11,235 bases of DNA, from NCBI GenBank assembly GCA_964653235.1, contig CAZZCP010000074.1, forward strand, positions 1 to 11,235, written 5' to 3'. The stretch is from CAZZCP01 sp964653235. GTDB taxonomy: Bacteria; Bdellovibrionota; Bdellovibrionia; Bdellovibrionales; UBA840. Positions 1 through 6,381 of this stretch are shown piece by piece (position 1 is the first letter of the stretch; each line of letters begins with the position of its first letter). A model generated the notes under the pieces. The model was given only the letters and a program-made list of their open reading frames with translations. It was not told the origin of the DNA and did no database searches. Position numbers and translations under genes: made by a program.

Positions 1-93
1 AAAACCAGCCCAGCCCAAACCTGTAAGACCCATTAAATATTTTAAACCGATACTTGTAGTAAAGAAATTGCGAACGACGACTGCAGCGCTCAT
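1..93 (-). CDS. sdhC: Succinate dehydrogenase cytochrome b subunit (b558 family), N-terminal part only
   Basis: The frame is open from an ATG at 93-91 to the window edge, giving 31 residues that begin MSAAVVVRNFFTTSIG and continue KYLMGLTGLGWAGF. This matches the start of b558-type SdhC proteins: a short cytoplasmic head, then S-I-G-x-K and the first membrane helix. In the family this subunit anchors the succinate dehydrogenase/fumarate reductase catalytic subunits in the inner membrane, binds haem b and passes electrons to quinone. An AGAGGAG ribosome site lies 9 bases before the ATG. The sdhA and sdhB genes would be expected beyond the left edge, which is not visible. The call rests on 31 residues, so the family is likely but not certain. 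Confidence 0.72.
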   Translation of the reverse strand, partial: MSAAVVVRNFFTTSIGLKYLMGLTGLGWAGF

Positions 94-131
94 CAGATGA
101 TACTCCTCTTTCTCATTAAATATTCAACTAC

Positions 132-160
132 ACATTACTGATAGAAACTACTGATGTAAA
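132..160 (-). promoter_or_regulatory. Candidate sigma70-type promoter for sdhC
   Basis: On the minus strand TTTACA (160-155) is followed after 17 bases by TAATGT (137-132), which would start RNA about 30 bases before the sdhC ATG. The -35 box matches 5 of 6 consensus bases and the -10 box only 3 of 6. A direct repeat TACTGAT (136-142 and 149-155, 13-base period) overlaps the same stretch. Spacing is ideal but the -10 is weak. Confidence 0.3.
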
Positions 161-200
161 GCTTGAGAACAAAAATGTAGAACAAATTGAGTAACTTAAA

Positions 201-221
201 TTGCACAATTATTTTGCACAA
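201..221. repeat. Direct repeat TTGCACAA x2, 13-bp period
   Basis: TTGCACAA occurs at 201-208 and again at 214-221, separated by TTATT. It sits between the nupC stop and the sdhC promoter, roughly 110-130 bases upstream of the sdhC start. It could be a tandem half-site for a regulator of the sdh operon. No known binding consensus was recognised. Confidence 0.5.
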
Positions 222-226
222 GATAC

Positions 227-1531
227 TCATTCAATCAACAGCGCAGCGATTGCAGCGGTTAAAAAAGCAGCAATCGATCCACCCAGCATGGCTCGAAAGC
301 CAAATTTGGCAAGCCTGGGTTTTAAACTGGGTTCAATACTGCTGATACCTCCAATTTGCATTCCGATAGAGGAGAAATTGGCAAAGCCACATAGTGCATA
401 AGAACAAATAATCACACTACGAGGCTGCATTTGCTCCATCAACTGCGAAAGATGTATGTAGGCGTAGAACTCATTGATTGCCATTTTTTCGCCAAACAAG
501 GCTCCTGCGAGCAAGCAATCTTGCCAGGGGATTCCCAAAAGATAAGCCAGAGGAGAAAAAAGAATTCCTAAAATAATCTGCAAGGATAACTTTAACTCTC
601 CCTCTTGAAGTAGCGCTTGAGGTATAAAACTTTTGCCCCAAGTAGAAAAGCCAATGCCATTGCCTAAGATTTCTAAACCTGCATTGAGCATGGCAACCAG
701 TGCAATGATCGCAATCAACATAGCAGCGACCCCAAAAGCTACTTTTAAGCCATCCATCGCCCCATTTGATACAGCCTCGAGTGCGTTGATCGATTTACTC
801 TTCATTTCTGGAATCTGATTTAAGCCCGAAGTCATAGCCTCTTCTTTTTCAGGCACAATCATCTTTGCCACCATTATGGCTGCCGGAGCTGAAATCACAC
901 TTGCCGTAAGCAAATGACCTGCAATGCCAGGCACCGACTGAAGCTGACTGATAAATGCCCCCATGACTGAGCCTGCAATGGTGGCAAAGCCCCCCACCAT
1001 TAAAACAACTAGCTCGCTCTTTGTGAGTTTAGAGAGATAAGGTTTTACCACCAGCGGGGCTTCAATTTGACCAATAAAAATATTGGCAGCTGAGCTCAAT
1101 GACTCGACGGCGCTAATGCCAAGTGCCTTTTGCATCACTTTTGAGAGCAACATAATAAGTTTTTGAATCACGCCCATATGATACAAAAGCGCCATTAAAG
1201 CAGAAAAGAAAATGATTATTGGCAGAACCTTAAAAGCAAAAATATAGGCGCCTATTTCTTTTGGCACCGAAAGCTTCGAGAAGACAAAAACTGCCCCTTC
1301 ATCGGCAAAGGCTACAATACTGGTAAAAAAAGCATTGGCCGCGGCAAACAAAAAGCCCAGCACGCCAGGTATTTCAAAGCGAGGTATGCCCAAAATTAAA
1401 ATAGCAAAGACAAACTGTAAGGCAATGCTGCGAAAAACGAGTGATTTTGAAATCGATTTTCGATCTTCAGAGAGAAGTGCTGCACAAAAGAGCAAAAACA
1501 AAATACCAAATATCGGAAGTATCGACTGCAT
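227..1531 (-). CDS. nupC: NupC-family concentrative nucleoside transporter (CNT)
   Basis: A 434-residue, very hydrophobic protein with the CNT family hallmarks in order: E-S-L-S-S-A-A-N then GQIEAP (residues 143-159), G-G-F-A-T-I-A-G-S (180-188), INEFYAY (352-358), and YALCGFANFSSIGMQIGG (378-395). Family members import nucleosides across the inner membrane with H+ or Na+. By comparison with Vibrio cholerae CNT as recalled, Gln155 and Glu157 sit in the nucleobase site, and Glu354, Asn385 and Ser388 would contact the ribose. The residue between Gln155 and Glu157 is Ile, where Thr or Ser is usual. Full length for bacterial CNTs (about 400-430). The ATG at 1531 lacks a clear ribosome site, and the frame upstream offers no better start before a stop. 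It is divergent from the hydrolase gene and lies upstream of sdhC on the same strand. Nucleoside preference cannot be read from the sequence. Confidence 0.93.
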   Translation of the reverse strand: MQSILPIFGILFLLFCAALLSEDRKSISKSLVFRSIALQFVFAILILGIPRFEIPGVLGFLFAAANAFFTSIVAFADEGAVFVFSKLSVPKEIGAYIFAFKVLPIIIFFSALMALLYHMGVIQKLIMLLSKVMQKALGISAVESLSSAANIFIGQIEAPLVVKPYLSKLTKSELVVLMVGGFATIAGSVMGAFISQLQSVPGIAGHLLTASVISAPAAIMVAKMIVPEKEEAMTSGLNQIPEMKSKSINALEAVSNGAMDGLKVAFGVAAMLIAIIALVAMLNAGLEILGNGIGFSTWGKSFIPQALLQEGELKLSLQIILGILFSPLAYLLGIPWQDCLLAGALFGEKMAINEFYAYIHLSQLMEQMQPRSVIICSYALCGFANFSSIGMQIGGISSIEPSLKPRLAKFGFRAMLGGSIAAFLTAAIAALLIE

Positions 1532-1559
1532 GTTGAGGCAATAGCGAAAAGCATAGGCA

Positions 1560-1587
1560 TTGTCTAGCCTGGTCTAGATTCAGACAA
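1560..1587. promoter_or_regulatory. Inverted repeat TTGTCT/AGACAA in the nupC upstream region
   Basis: TTGTCT (1560-1565) and AGACAA (1582-1587) form a 6-bp inverted repeat around two TCTAG copies (1563-1567 and 1573-1577). It lies 29-56 bases upstream of the nupC start, where a repressor or activator could act. The arms are short, so this is only a candidate operator. Confidence 0.25.
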
Positions 1588-1611
1588 GCAAACGACTGAC
1601 GCAAAAAGTTA

Positions 1612-1642
1612 TTGCCAAATATTGAAGCAGTATTGTTAGAAT
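1612..1642 (+). promoter_or_regulatory. Candidate promoter of the hydrolase-DUF1499 operon
   Basis: TTGCCA (1612-1617) is followed after 19 bases by TAGAAT (1637-1642), which matches 5 of 6 bases of the -10 consensus. The leader would be about 20 bases and contains the strong ribosome site GGGGAGGGG. The 19-base spacer is longer than ideal. The same words TTGCCAAA, TTGTTAGA and CGGGGAGGG recur in order before the gene at 10203. Confidence 0.35.
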
Positions 1643-1669
1643 AGAGTTATCCGCAGCGGGGAGGGGAAT

Positions 1670-2812
1670 ATGCGATTAGCAATTGGCTTGCTTCTGTTAT
1701 CATCTGTAGTACTTGCAAAACCAACAGCTCCACAAGACCTTCAGTTTACAACCAGCGATGAATGTCGTCTGAAGGTCCAGTATTTTGAAGGAAAATTCAA
1801 AGATGTACTTCTTTTACTCCCTGGCTTTACCGAAAATCGAAGAGTCTGGCGCGACTTTGCCAAAAGTTTTCAGCAACAGGGCTTTCATGTCTATATTGCC
1901 CAATTTCGTGGACAAGGGCCAATATGGAATCGCTCTCGTTGCGATAATAAAAACTATGATTTTGATTATTGGGCAAGCATTGATCTTCCAGAACTGACTC
2001 TTCGAATTTACGAAAAACACGGAGAGAAAATTCAAATCTTAGGCCACTCAATGGGCGGTATGGCAGCTAAACTGGCTGTTTCTGGGTTAAATACCGAGCA
2101 AGGCCGTTTTTTTATTGATGAAACCCGCCGAAGTAAAATGATTCAATCGGTTCGCAGTCTTGTTAGCTTAGGTTCTCCCACTCAGTTTCAACACTCCAAC
2201 CTTGTTCTCGATTTAATGCGCTCTCTACAAAATGGCCACACTGAGATTTTAAACTTTGTTATGACGAGCATTGGGCTTGACCTTTTGCCACGCATTCCTT
2301 TTGTTGGTGATTTTTTACTCAAATCTCAAAAAAAACTGATTGAGAATTTTGCTAGAAGCTTTGTTTTACGCAATGCTCTTCAAGGCCTTCTGTTTGCAGA
2401 TAACTTTTCTCGAAGAACTTATGAATTATCTGAATATTTGGTCTCGGGCACAGACTTTGTCGAAGATGATGTAATACAAAATGTCGAGCGTTGGTTAGAT
2501 GAAGGCTACTCCTCTCGCGACGGAAGAGTAGTTTACCGACACTTGCAGATGCCCGAAGAAATTCAAAAACTCTATATCGCAGGAAAACTCGATGATATAG
2601 CAGACTTTGAAGATATGCGCACTGATTTTCGTCGCCAAAACTCCCCTAAGGCATTGATTGGTTTTCAAGCAACCAGCCATGTTGATCTATTGGTTGGCCA
2701 AAGAGCCCACCGTATTTTGTTTCCGGTTTTAAATTCATTTTTGCAAAACTCGTTTTCGAATGATTTTAAAAGGCGTGTGCAAGAAGAAAAAAGTCTTGCA
2801 TTTTATGAATAA
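1670..2812 (+). CDS. Exported alpha/beta hydrolase (lipase/esterase-like)
   Basis: A 380-residue protein with a Sec signal peptide (MRLAIGLLLLSSVVLA, predicted cut after Ala16). The mature part has an alpha/beta-hydrolase layout: strand LLLLPGFTENR (47-57), QFRGQG (78-83), and the nucleophile elbow GHSMGG (125-130, Ser127). Asp308 or Asp309 in AGKLDD and His337 in TSHVDLLVG are plausible acid and base of the triad, in the right order. An insertion of about 120 residues after strand 6 would form a lid. It probably hydrolyses an ester or lipid in the periplasm or outside the cell; the substrate is unknown. GGGGAGGGG stands 4 bases before the ATG. A DUF1499 gene follows 17 bases later, suggesting an operon. 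The nucleophile elbow makes the fold call firm, while the reaction is inferred. Confidence 0.85.
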   Translation: MRLAIGLLLLSSVVLAKPTAPQDLQFTTSDECRLKVQYFEGKFKDVLLLLPGFTENRRVWRDFAKSFQQQGFHVYIAQFRGQGPIWNRSRCDNKNYDFDYWASIDLPELTLRIYEKHGEKIQILGHSMGGMAAKLAVSGLNTEQGRFFIDETRRSKMIQSVRSLVSLGSPTQFQHSNLVLDLMRSLQNGHTEILNFVMTSIGLDLLPRIPFVGDFLLKSQKKLIENFARSFVLRNALQGLLFADNFSRRTYELSEYLVSGTDFVEDDVIQNVERWLDEGYSSRDGRVVYRHLQMPEEIQKLYIAGKLDDIADFEDMRTDFRRQNSPKALIGFQATSHVDLLVGQRAHRILFPVLNSFLQNSFSNDFKRRVQEEKSLAFYE

Positions 2813-2829
2813 GATTTCATGATCTGCAT

Positions 2830-3186
2830 ATGGATATACCACTAGAACAATGCTCCAAATCTCCCAATTGTGTTTGCTCGGTCTATAAAGAAGACCAAGA
2901 GCATTTTATTGAAGCCTTTTCAACCAAAGATTCAGAAATCATTCAAAAGCTCAAAGAAGTCATCCTTAGTCTTCCAAGAACCAAAATCATCGCAGCCGAC
3001 AAAAAATACCTGAAAGCTGAGTTCACAACAAGAATCATGAGATATGTTGATGATTTTGAAGCCTTTTATGATGCCGAAAATAATCTTTTGCATTTAAGAA
3101 GTGCATCGCGCATCGGCTACTCTGACCTAGGCGTAAATAGAAAAAGAGTGAACTCTCTAAAAGAAAAACTTCAGGCTTTTCAGTAA
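2830..3186 (+). CDS. DUF1499 family protein
   Basis: A 118-residue protein with the DUF1499 pattern: SPNCVCS near the N-terminus (11-17), the central L-K-A-E-F-T-T-R-I-M-R-Y-V-D-D (61-75), and the signature SRIGYSDLGVNRKRV (93-107). The function of the family is not established. Its members are small, often exported or membrane-anchored, but this copy shows no signal peptide from the chosen start. The ATG at 2830 has no ribosome site of its own and lies 17 bases after the hydrolase stop, so translation may depend on ribosomes finishing the hydrolase. Cys8, Cys14 and Cys16 cluster at the N-terminus, and a C-x-C pair is notable. The family is confident; the role is unknown. Confidence 0.88.
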   Translation: MDIPLEQCSKSPNCVCSVYKEDQEHFIEAFSTKDSEIIQKLKEVILSLPRTKIIAADKKYLKAEFTTRIMRYVDDFEAFYDAENNLLHLRSASRIGYSDLGVNRKRVNSLKEKLQAFQ

Positions 3187-3200
3187 GAACAAAGCGCAAA

Positions 3201-3212
3201 GCATTATAATGC
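3201..3212. promoter_or_regulatory. Palindrome GCATTATAATGC containing a perfect -10 hexamer
   Basis: A 12-bp perfect palindrome whose centre contains TATAAT (3205-3210), and by symmetry TATAAT on the other strand too. It lies 68 bases before the TTG start of the DUF885 gene. No convincing -35 box is visible at 16-18 bases, so a promoter here would need an activator or a non-standard contact. A small hairpin (ATGCT/AGCAT, about 3224-3238) follows in the presumed leader. Confidence 0.35.
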
Positions 3213-3279
3213 CAAGATTTGCAATGCTCAAAAAGCATGGTAATGATTTTCAGGGGCTCTCATAAAAAAGGAGAATATT

Positions 3280-5079
3280 TTGAAACTGACTTTGCTCAGC
3301 TTTTTATTTCTTACCGCATGCACGACCTCAGAACCCAAAGGGACACCTGCAGAAATCCAACGAAATGCTCAAATCTTAAATGAATACTTTGAACAAAAGT
3401 TCAATGAAGAGGTCGCAAAATACCCCACCTGGCAAACCTATTTGGGCATGAAAACGAACTATGGAAAGCTTGATGATAATACCGAAGAATTTGCCGCCAA
3501 AGAATATGATAACACGAAACAAAATCTCAAAGAGATCGAAAAGTTTGAAAAGCTTGCTTTAGATTCCCAATCTCGACTGAGCTTAAAACTCTATCGACTT
3601 AGGCTTGAAGAAGATATTGAGTCTTACAAATGGCGCTACCATTCCTACCCAGTCAATCAAATGTTTGGTTTTCAATCTGGAACACCCGCGTTTTTGATCA
3701 ATATGCACTCTATTGCAAACAAGCAAGAGGCCAAAGACTATATCTCGCGCCTTAAAGAAATCAAAAGGCTATTTCAAGAGAATATAGAATTTATGAAAAA
3801 GCAAGAGTCGATGGGAATTTTGCCTCCAGATTTTGTCTATTCAAAAGTATTAAACGACTCACAGAACGTAATCCAAGGTCGTCCTTTTGATGCATCTTCG
3901 AAAGACAGTACTCTCCTCGAAGACTTCAAAAAGAAAACCAAAGCCTTGAAGATCTCATCTGCCGAGAAAAAAGCTCTAATCGATGAGGCAAAGCAGGCTC
4001 TTAAATCCCATGTTCTCCCTTCTTATAAAGATCTGATTGCTTACGTAAAGCACTTAGACAGCAAAACAAACAAGAGCCTAGGGGCTTGGAGCCTTCCTAA
4101 TGGAGAAGAGTTTTATACATACCGGCTGAAAAAGATCACCACCACTGATTTAAACGCCAGCGAAATACATGATCTTGGCTTAAAAGAAGTGGAGCGCATA
4201 CACAATGAAATGCGCAAGATCATGGCTCAAGTAAAATTTAAAGGAACACTTCAAGAATTCTTTCAATTTATGCGAAGCTCGCCACAATTTAGCTATCCCA
4301 ATACCCAGAAAGGCCGTGATCGCTATTTGAAAGAAACCAAAAAGATCATAGCAAAGATGAAGTCCAGTTTGCCGAAGATGTTCAATACTTTTCCTAAAGC
4401 GGAACTCGAAGTGAAAGCTGTTGAAAAGTTTCGTGAGAAAAGTTCAGGAATTGCCTTCTATCAAGGCCCATCTCTATTTGGTGATCGACCTGGCAGATAC
4501 TATGTGAACCTCTACAAGATGGAAGATGTTTCTAAATACGAAATGGAAGCCCTGGCCTATCATGAAGCTCTTCCCGGTCACCACATGCAAATTGCGATTG
4601 CGACAGAACTTGAGGGGCTACCCAAATTTCGCAGAACTGGAGGCTATACCGCCTATGCAGAAGGCTGGGGACTTTATTCTGAACTACTACCTAAAGAATT
4701 TGGCTTCTACCAAGATCCCTATTCTGATTTTGGTAGACTCTCTATGGAGCTCTGGCGCGCTTGCCGCTTAGTCGTTGATACTGGAATTCACGCCAAAAAG
4801 TGGAGCCGGCAAGAAGCTATCGACTATCTCTCTAAAAATACTCCCAATGCTTCTTTGGAGATCGAAAAAGGAGTGGAGAGATACTTTGTGATGCCGGCTC
4901 AGGCAACTGCGTATAAAGTTGGAATGATTAAAATTTTAGATCTACGCAAAAAGGCCAAAGAGGCTTTGGGTGCAAAGTTTGATATTCGCTCTTTTCACGA
5001 TGTAGTCTTAAGAGATGGTTCGATTCCGCTCAATCTTCTCGAAGAAAATGTCGACTCTTGGATTAAAGCTTCTATGTAA
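3280..5079 (+). CDS. DUF885 family lipoprotein, putative metallopeptidase
   Basis: A 599-residue protein starting at TTG. The start is fixed by AAGGAG 6 bases upstream (3268-3273) and by the signal peptide MKLTLLSFLFLTAC that follows at once, with lipobox LTAC (Cys14). DUF885 hallmarks are in the C-terminal half: Y-Y-V-N (407-410), YHEALPGHHMQ (427-437), TAYAEGWGLYSE (457-468), LWRACRLVVDTGIH (491-504) and the near-terminal QATAYKVG (541-548). His428, Glu429, His434/His435 and Glu461 look like a zinc-binding and catalytic set similar to gluzincin-type peptidases, which is inferred. The length agrees with the family (about 550-620). As a lipoprotein it acts in the periplasm or at the outer membrane, probably on peptides. 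It appears to be a single gene with its own leader and ends directly at a strong hairpin. Confidence 0.9.
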   Translation: MKLTLLSFLFLTACTTSEPKGTPAEIQRNAQILNEYFEQKFNEEVAKYPTWQTYLGMKTNYGKLDDNTEEFAAKEYDNTKQNLKEIEKFEKLALDSQSRLSLKLYRLRLEEDIESYKWRYHSYPVNQMFGFQSGTPAFLINMHSIANKQEAKDYISRLKEIKRLFQENIEFMKKQESMGILPPDFVYSKVLNDSQNVIQGRPFDASSKDSTLLEDFKKKTKALKISSAEKKALIDEAKQALKSHVLPSYKDLIAYVKHLDSKTNKSLGAWSLPNGEEFYTYRLKKITTTDLNASEIHDLGLKEVERIHNEMRKIMAQVKFKGTLQEFFQFMRSSPQFSYPNTQKGRDRYLKETKKIIAKMKSSLPKMFNTFPKAELEVKAVEKFREKSSGIAFYQGPSLFGDRPGRYYVNLYKMEDVSKYEMEALAYHEALPGHHMQIAIATELEGLPKFRRTGGYTAYAEGWGLYSELLPKEFGFYQDPYSDFGRLSMELWRACRLVVDTGIHAKKWSRQEAIDYLSKNTPNASLEIEKGVERYFVMPAQATAYKVGMIKILDLRKKAKEALGAKFDIRSFHDVVLRDGSIPLNLLEENVDSWIKASM

Positions 5080-5083
5080 AAAA

Positions 5084-5110
5084 ATGCCCCCGAGTGAATA
5101 TCGGGGGCAT
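5084..5110. terminator. Strong hairpin terminator between convergent genes
   Basis: A perfect 10-bp stem, ATGCCCCCGA (5084-5093) with TCGGGGGCAT (5101-5110), around a 7-base loop. Read on the minus strand it is followed by TTTTTTT, an ideal intrinsic terminator for the secreted-protein gene ending at 5195. On the plus strand the stem begins 5 bases after the DUF885 stop, but the following CTTCAAAC is a poor U-tract, so termination that way should be weaker. Confidence 0.9.
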
Positions 5111-5194
5111 CTTCAAACTAGCCGGGCTTTTTTACTCTATCCTTTTTTAGGGGTACAGATCATAAAGGGGCTTGCTTGTTAATGTCGTTCGAAC

Positions 5195-5608
5195 TTATCG
5201 TACAAATTGAAATTTGAAGCCACCAATATAACGAAAGTCTTCTTCACTCTCTTCGTCATTATTAACTTTGTACATATCTCCGTAGTAGACAATGAGGTTA
5301 TTGCCTCTCATATAGCTGCCCCGAAATAGAATTTTAGAATCCCTTCCCATAAAATCATTTTCAAAGAGTGCCCAGAAAACAATTTTGTCATTGGTTTCAT
5401 AGCTACCAAAGTCTTCTGTAGACCAAGAAAAGCCATTGCCGCTCAAAGTAACAATACCTTCGCCTCTTGGCGGAACAGACATGAGCACATCTCTTTGAAC
5501 CAAATCGCCATTTGGCAATTTGTAAAGAATATTACCTTCAATCTCTACATTTTGAGAGTAAGCATTGAGGCCAAAAAACAATGTGAACAATACTAATAAA
5601 TATTTCAT
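5195..5608 (-). CDS. Small secreted protein, unknown function
   Basis: A 137-residue protein with a clear Sec signal peptide (MKYLLVLFTLFFGLNAYS, predicted cut after Ser18) and no lipobox. The mature part, about 119 residues, is rich in alternating hydrophobic and polar stretches with many Gly and aromatic residues, which suggests a small beta-sandwich or beta-barrel domain. An acidic run (NNDEESEEDF) precedes a basic, aromatic C-terminus ending FQFVR. I do not recognise the family. The gene is monocistronic, with a good ribosome site (AAGGGGGA, 4 bases before ATG), a near-consensus promoter and its own terminator, so it is a real expressed gene. Periplasmic or outer-membrane-associated location is inferred. 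Confidence 0.8.
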   Translation of the reverse strand: MKYLLVLFTLFFGLNAYSQNVEIEGNILYKLPNGDLVQRDVLMSVPPRGEGIVTLSGNGFSWSTEDFGSYETNDKIVFWALFENDFMGRDSKILFRGSYMRGNNLIVYYGDMYKVNNDEESEEDFRYIGGFKFQFVR

Positions 5609-5632
5609 AAATCCCCCTTTAGAATTTTAAAA

Positions 5633-5662
5633 ATTATACAAAACTTGCCTCTATGAGCAAGT
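5633..5662 (-). promoter_or_regulatory. Promoter of the secreted-protein gene, with overlapping inverted repeat
   Basis: On the minus strand TTGCTC (5660-5655), a 16-base spacer and a perfect TATAAT (5638-5633) form a strong sigma70-type promoter. RNA would start about 20 bases before the ATG. An inverted repeat ACTTGC (5643-5648) / GCAAGT (5657-5662) with 8 bases between overlaps the -35 box and is a candidate operator. Confidence 0.7.
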
Positions 5663-5710
5663 GATAAGCATGAATTCGAATTTGCGCATAAGTCAATTTC
5701 AGCAATCTCT

Positions 5711-5885
5711 AGCTGCTCCCTTTTGTTTCACTTTTTTTCTGCAAACTATCTTTAATTTCAATAATCTAGGATACTTGTCCGAAAATGCATCAAGATTTCA
5801 ACAATCTCGAACAGAATATACTAAGCATTTTAGATGTTTATCTACTTTCGGACGGACGTCCGAAGTGAAATAAAAGGGAGCAGTT
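5711..5885 (+). repeat. Long-range inverted repeat; 24-bp RNA stem possible
   Basis: The left arm (5713-5733, beginning CTGCTCCCTTTT and ending TTTCACTT) is the reverse complement of the right arm (5863-5883, AAGTGAAA to GGGAGCAG) at 20 of 21 positions. The single mismatch, G5725 against T5871, becomes a G-U pair in plus-strand RNA. The pairing can extend by G5712-U5884, A5711-U5885 and U5734-G5862. The arms enclose about 127 bases. The right arm contains AGGGAG, the only good ribosome-site-like word before the permease remnant. It may be a regulatory leader or the termini of a small mobile element of about 173 bp; no target-site duplication is visible. Confidence 0.75.
5847..5864. promoter_or_regulatory. 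Palindrome TTCGGAC-GGAC-GTCCGAA, candidate operator or hairpin
   Basis: The 7-bp arms surround GGAC, and the centre contains the perfect 10-bp palindrome CGGACGTCCG (5853-5862). Symmetry of this kind is common for dimeric repressor sites. GTCCGAAA also occurs upstream at 5777-5784 and can pair with TTTCGGAC (5846-5853), so two mutually exclusive RNA hairpins are possible. It lies 56-73 bases before the permease start. Confidence 0.45.
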
Positions 5886-5919
5886 TTCATGGGACTTTCT
5901 TAATGTTATCAAGGCATCT

Positions 5920-6381
5920 ATGCAAAAATCAATCAAGACCGAAGTCATTGCAGGAATTAGCACCTTTCTAACCATGAGCTACATTATCGCGGTCAATCCA
6001 AGTATTCTGGCCACAGAAGCTACCGGAATGAGTTTTTCTGGGGTGATGTCAGCAACAATTCTTGTTAGCGCAGTCTCTAGCTTGCTGATGGGACTTTATG
6101 CCAAACTTCCCTTTGCGCTTGCACCAATATTGATTTATGTTGGCCTACAAATGTTTAAAAATGGAATGCGAAAGGTGGTCCAATTAGAGCATGCCGATCT
6201 TTTTCCGGCTCTTTTTATTGTATTCATGATTCCATTTAGTTTTTCTATTACCAAAGGGATTCTATGGGGCTTTTTCTTGCATGTGACTTTTTATATTCTG
6301 TATACACGCACAAAAGAACTCACTAGTGTCTCTTTTGTACTGGCATTTATAAGTGTTTTAAGCCTTGGCGGAATTATATAA
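5920..6381 (+). pseudogene. AzgA/PbuG-family purine permease with large in-frame internal deletion
   Basis: A 153-residue ORF against about 430-440 for the family. Residues 6-69 (K-T-E-V-I-A-G-I-S-T-F-L-T-M-S-Y to L-P-F-A-L-A-P) match the family's start up to the point where GMGLNAFFAY normally follows. Residues 68-153 (A-P-I-L-I-Y-V-G, then M-I-P-F-S-F-S-I-T-K-G-I) match the last quarter, normally introduced by T-A-P-A-L. The two halves join at Ala68-Pro69, encoded by GCACCA (6121-6126), with about 250 residues missing. Family members take up adenine, guanine or hypoxanthine through the inner membrane. This copy lacks the central helices that bind substrate and should not transport. The frame is kept and no stop is present, so a recent deletion, a short membrane protein or an assembly error are all possible. 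The ATG at 5920 has only AAGG, 5 bases upstream. Its end overlaps the convergent synthase by 8 bases. Confidence 0.8.

Larger units (their letters stand above)
5609..5919. other. Gene-free region between the secreted-protein gene and the permease remnant
   Basis: These 311 bases hold no plausible protein gene. From left to right they contain the minus-strand promoter (5633-5662), a 21-bp inverted repeat (5713-5733 and 5863-5883), a possible plus-strand -10 box TATACT (5817-5822, no good -35), a GGACGTCC-centred palindrome (5847-5864), and a four-codon mini-ORF (MGLS, 5889-5903) behind AGGGAG. No purine riboswitch or other known RNA motif was recognised. Confidence 0.7.

Noticed and set aside
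3224..3265. 13-codon upstream ORF before the DUF885 gene
   Set aside because: No ribosome site and no repeated codons; probably chance within the leader.
5661..5873. 70-codon plus-strand ORF in the intergenic region
   Set aside because: No ribosome site and no recognisable protein character; it runs through the inverted repeat arms and the palindrome.
5713..5883. Calling the inverted repeat a MITE or insertion sequence remnant
   Set aside because: No target-site duplication at the flanks and no second copy in the window, so it is reported only as an inverted repeat.
5889..5903. Four-codon mini-ORF MGLS behind AGGGAG, as a leader peptide
   Set aside because: The ribosome site is suggestive, but four codons with no regulatory codon run are too little to call a leader peptide.
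5640..5919. Purine riboswitch or c-di-GMP riboswitch before the permease
   Set aside because: The conserved cores of these aptamers are not present; only the inverted repeat and palindrome can be supported.
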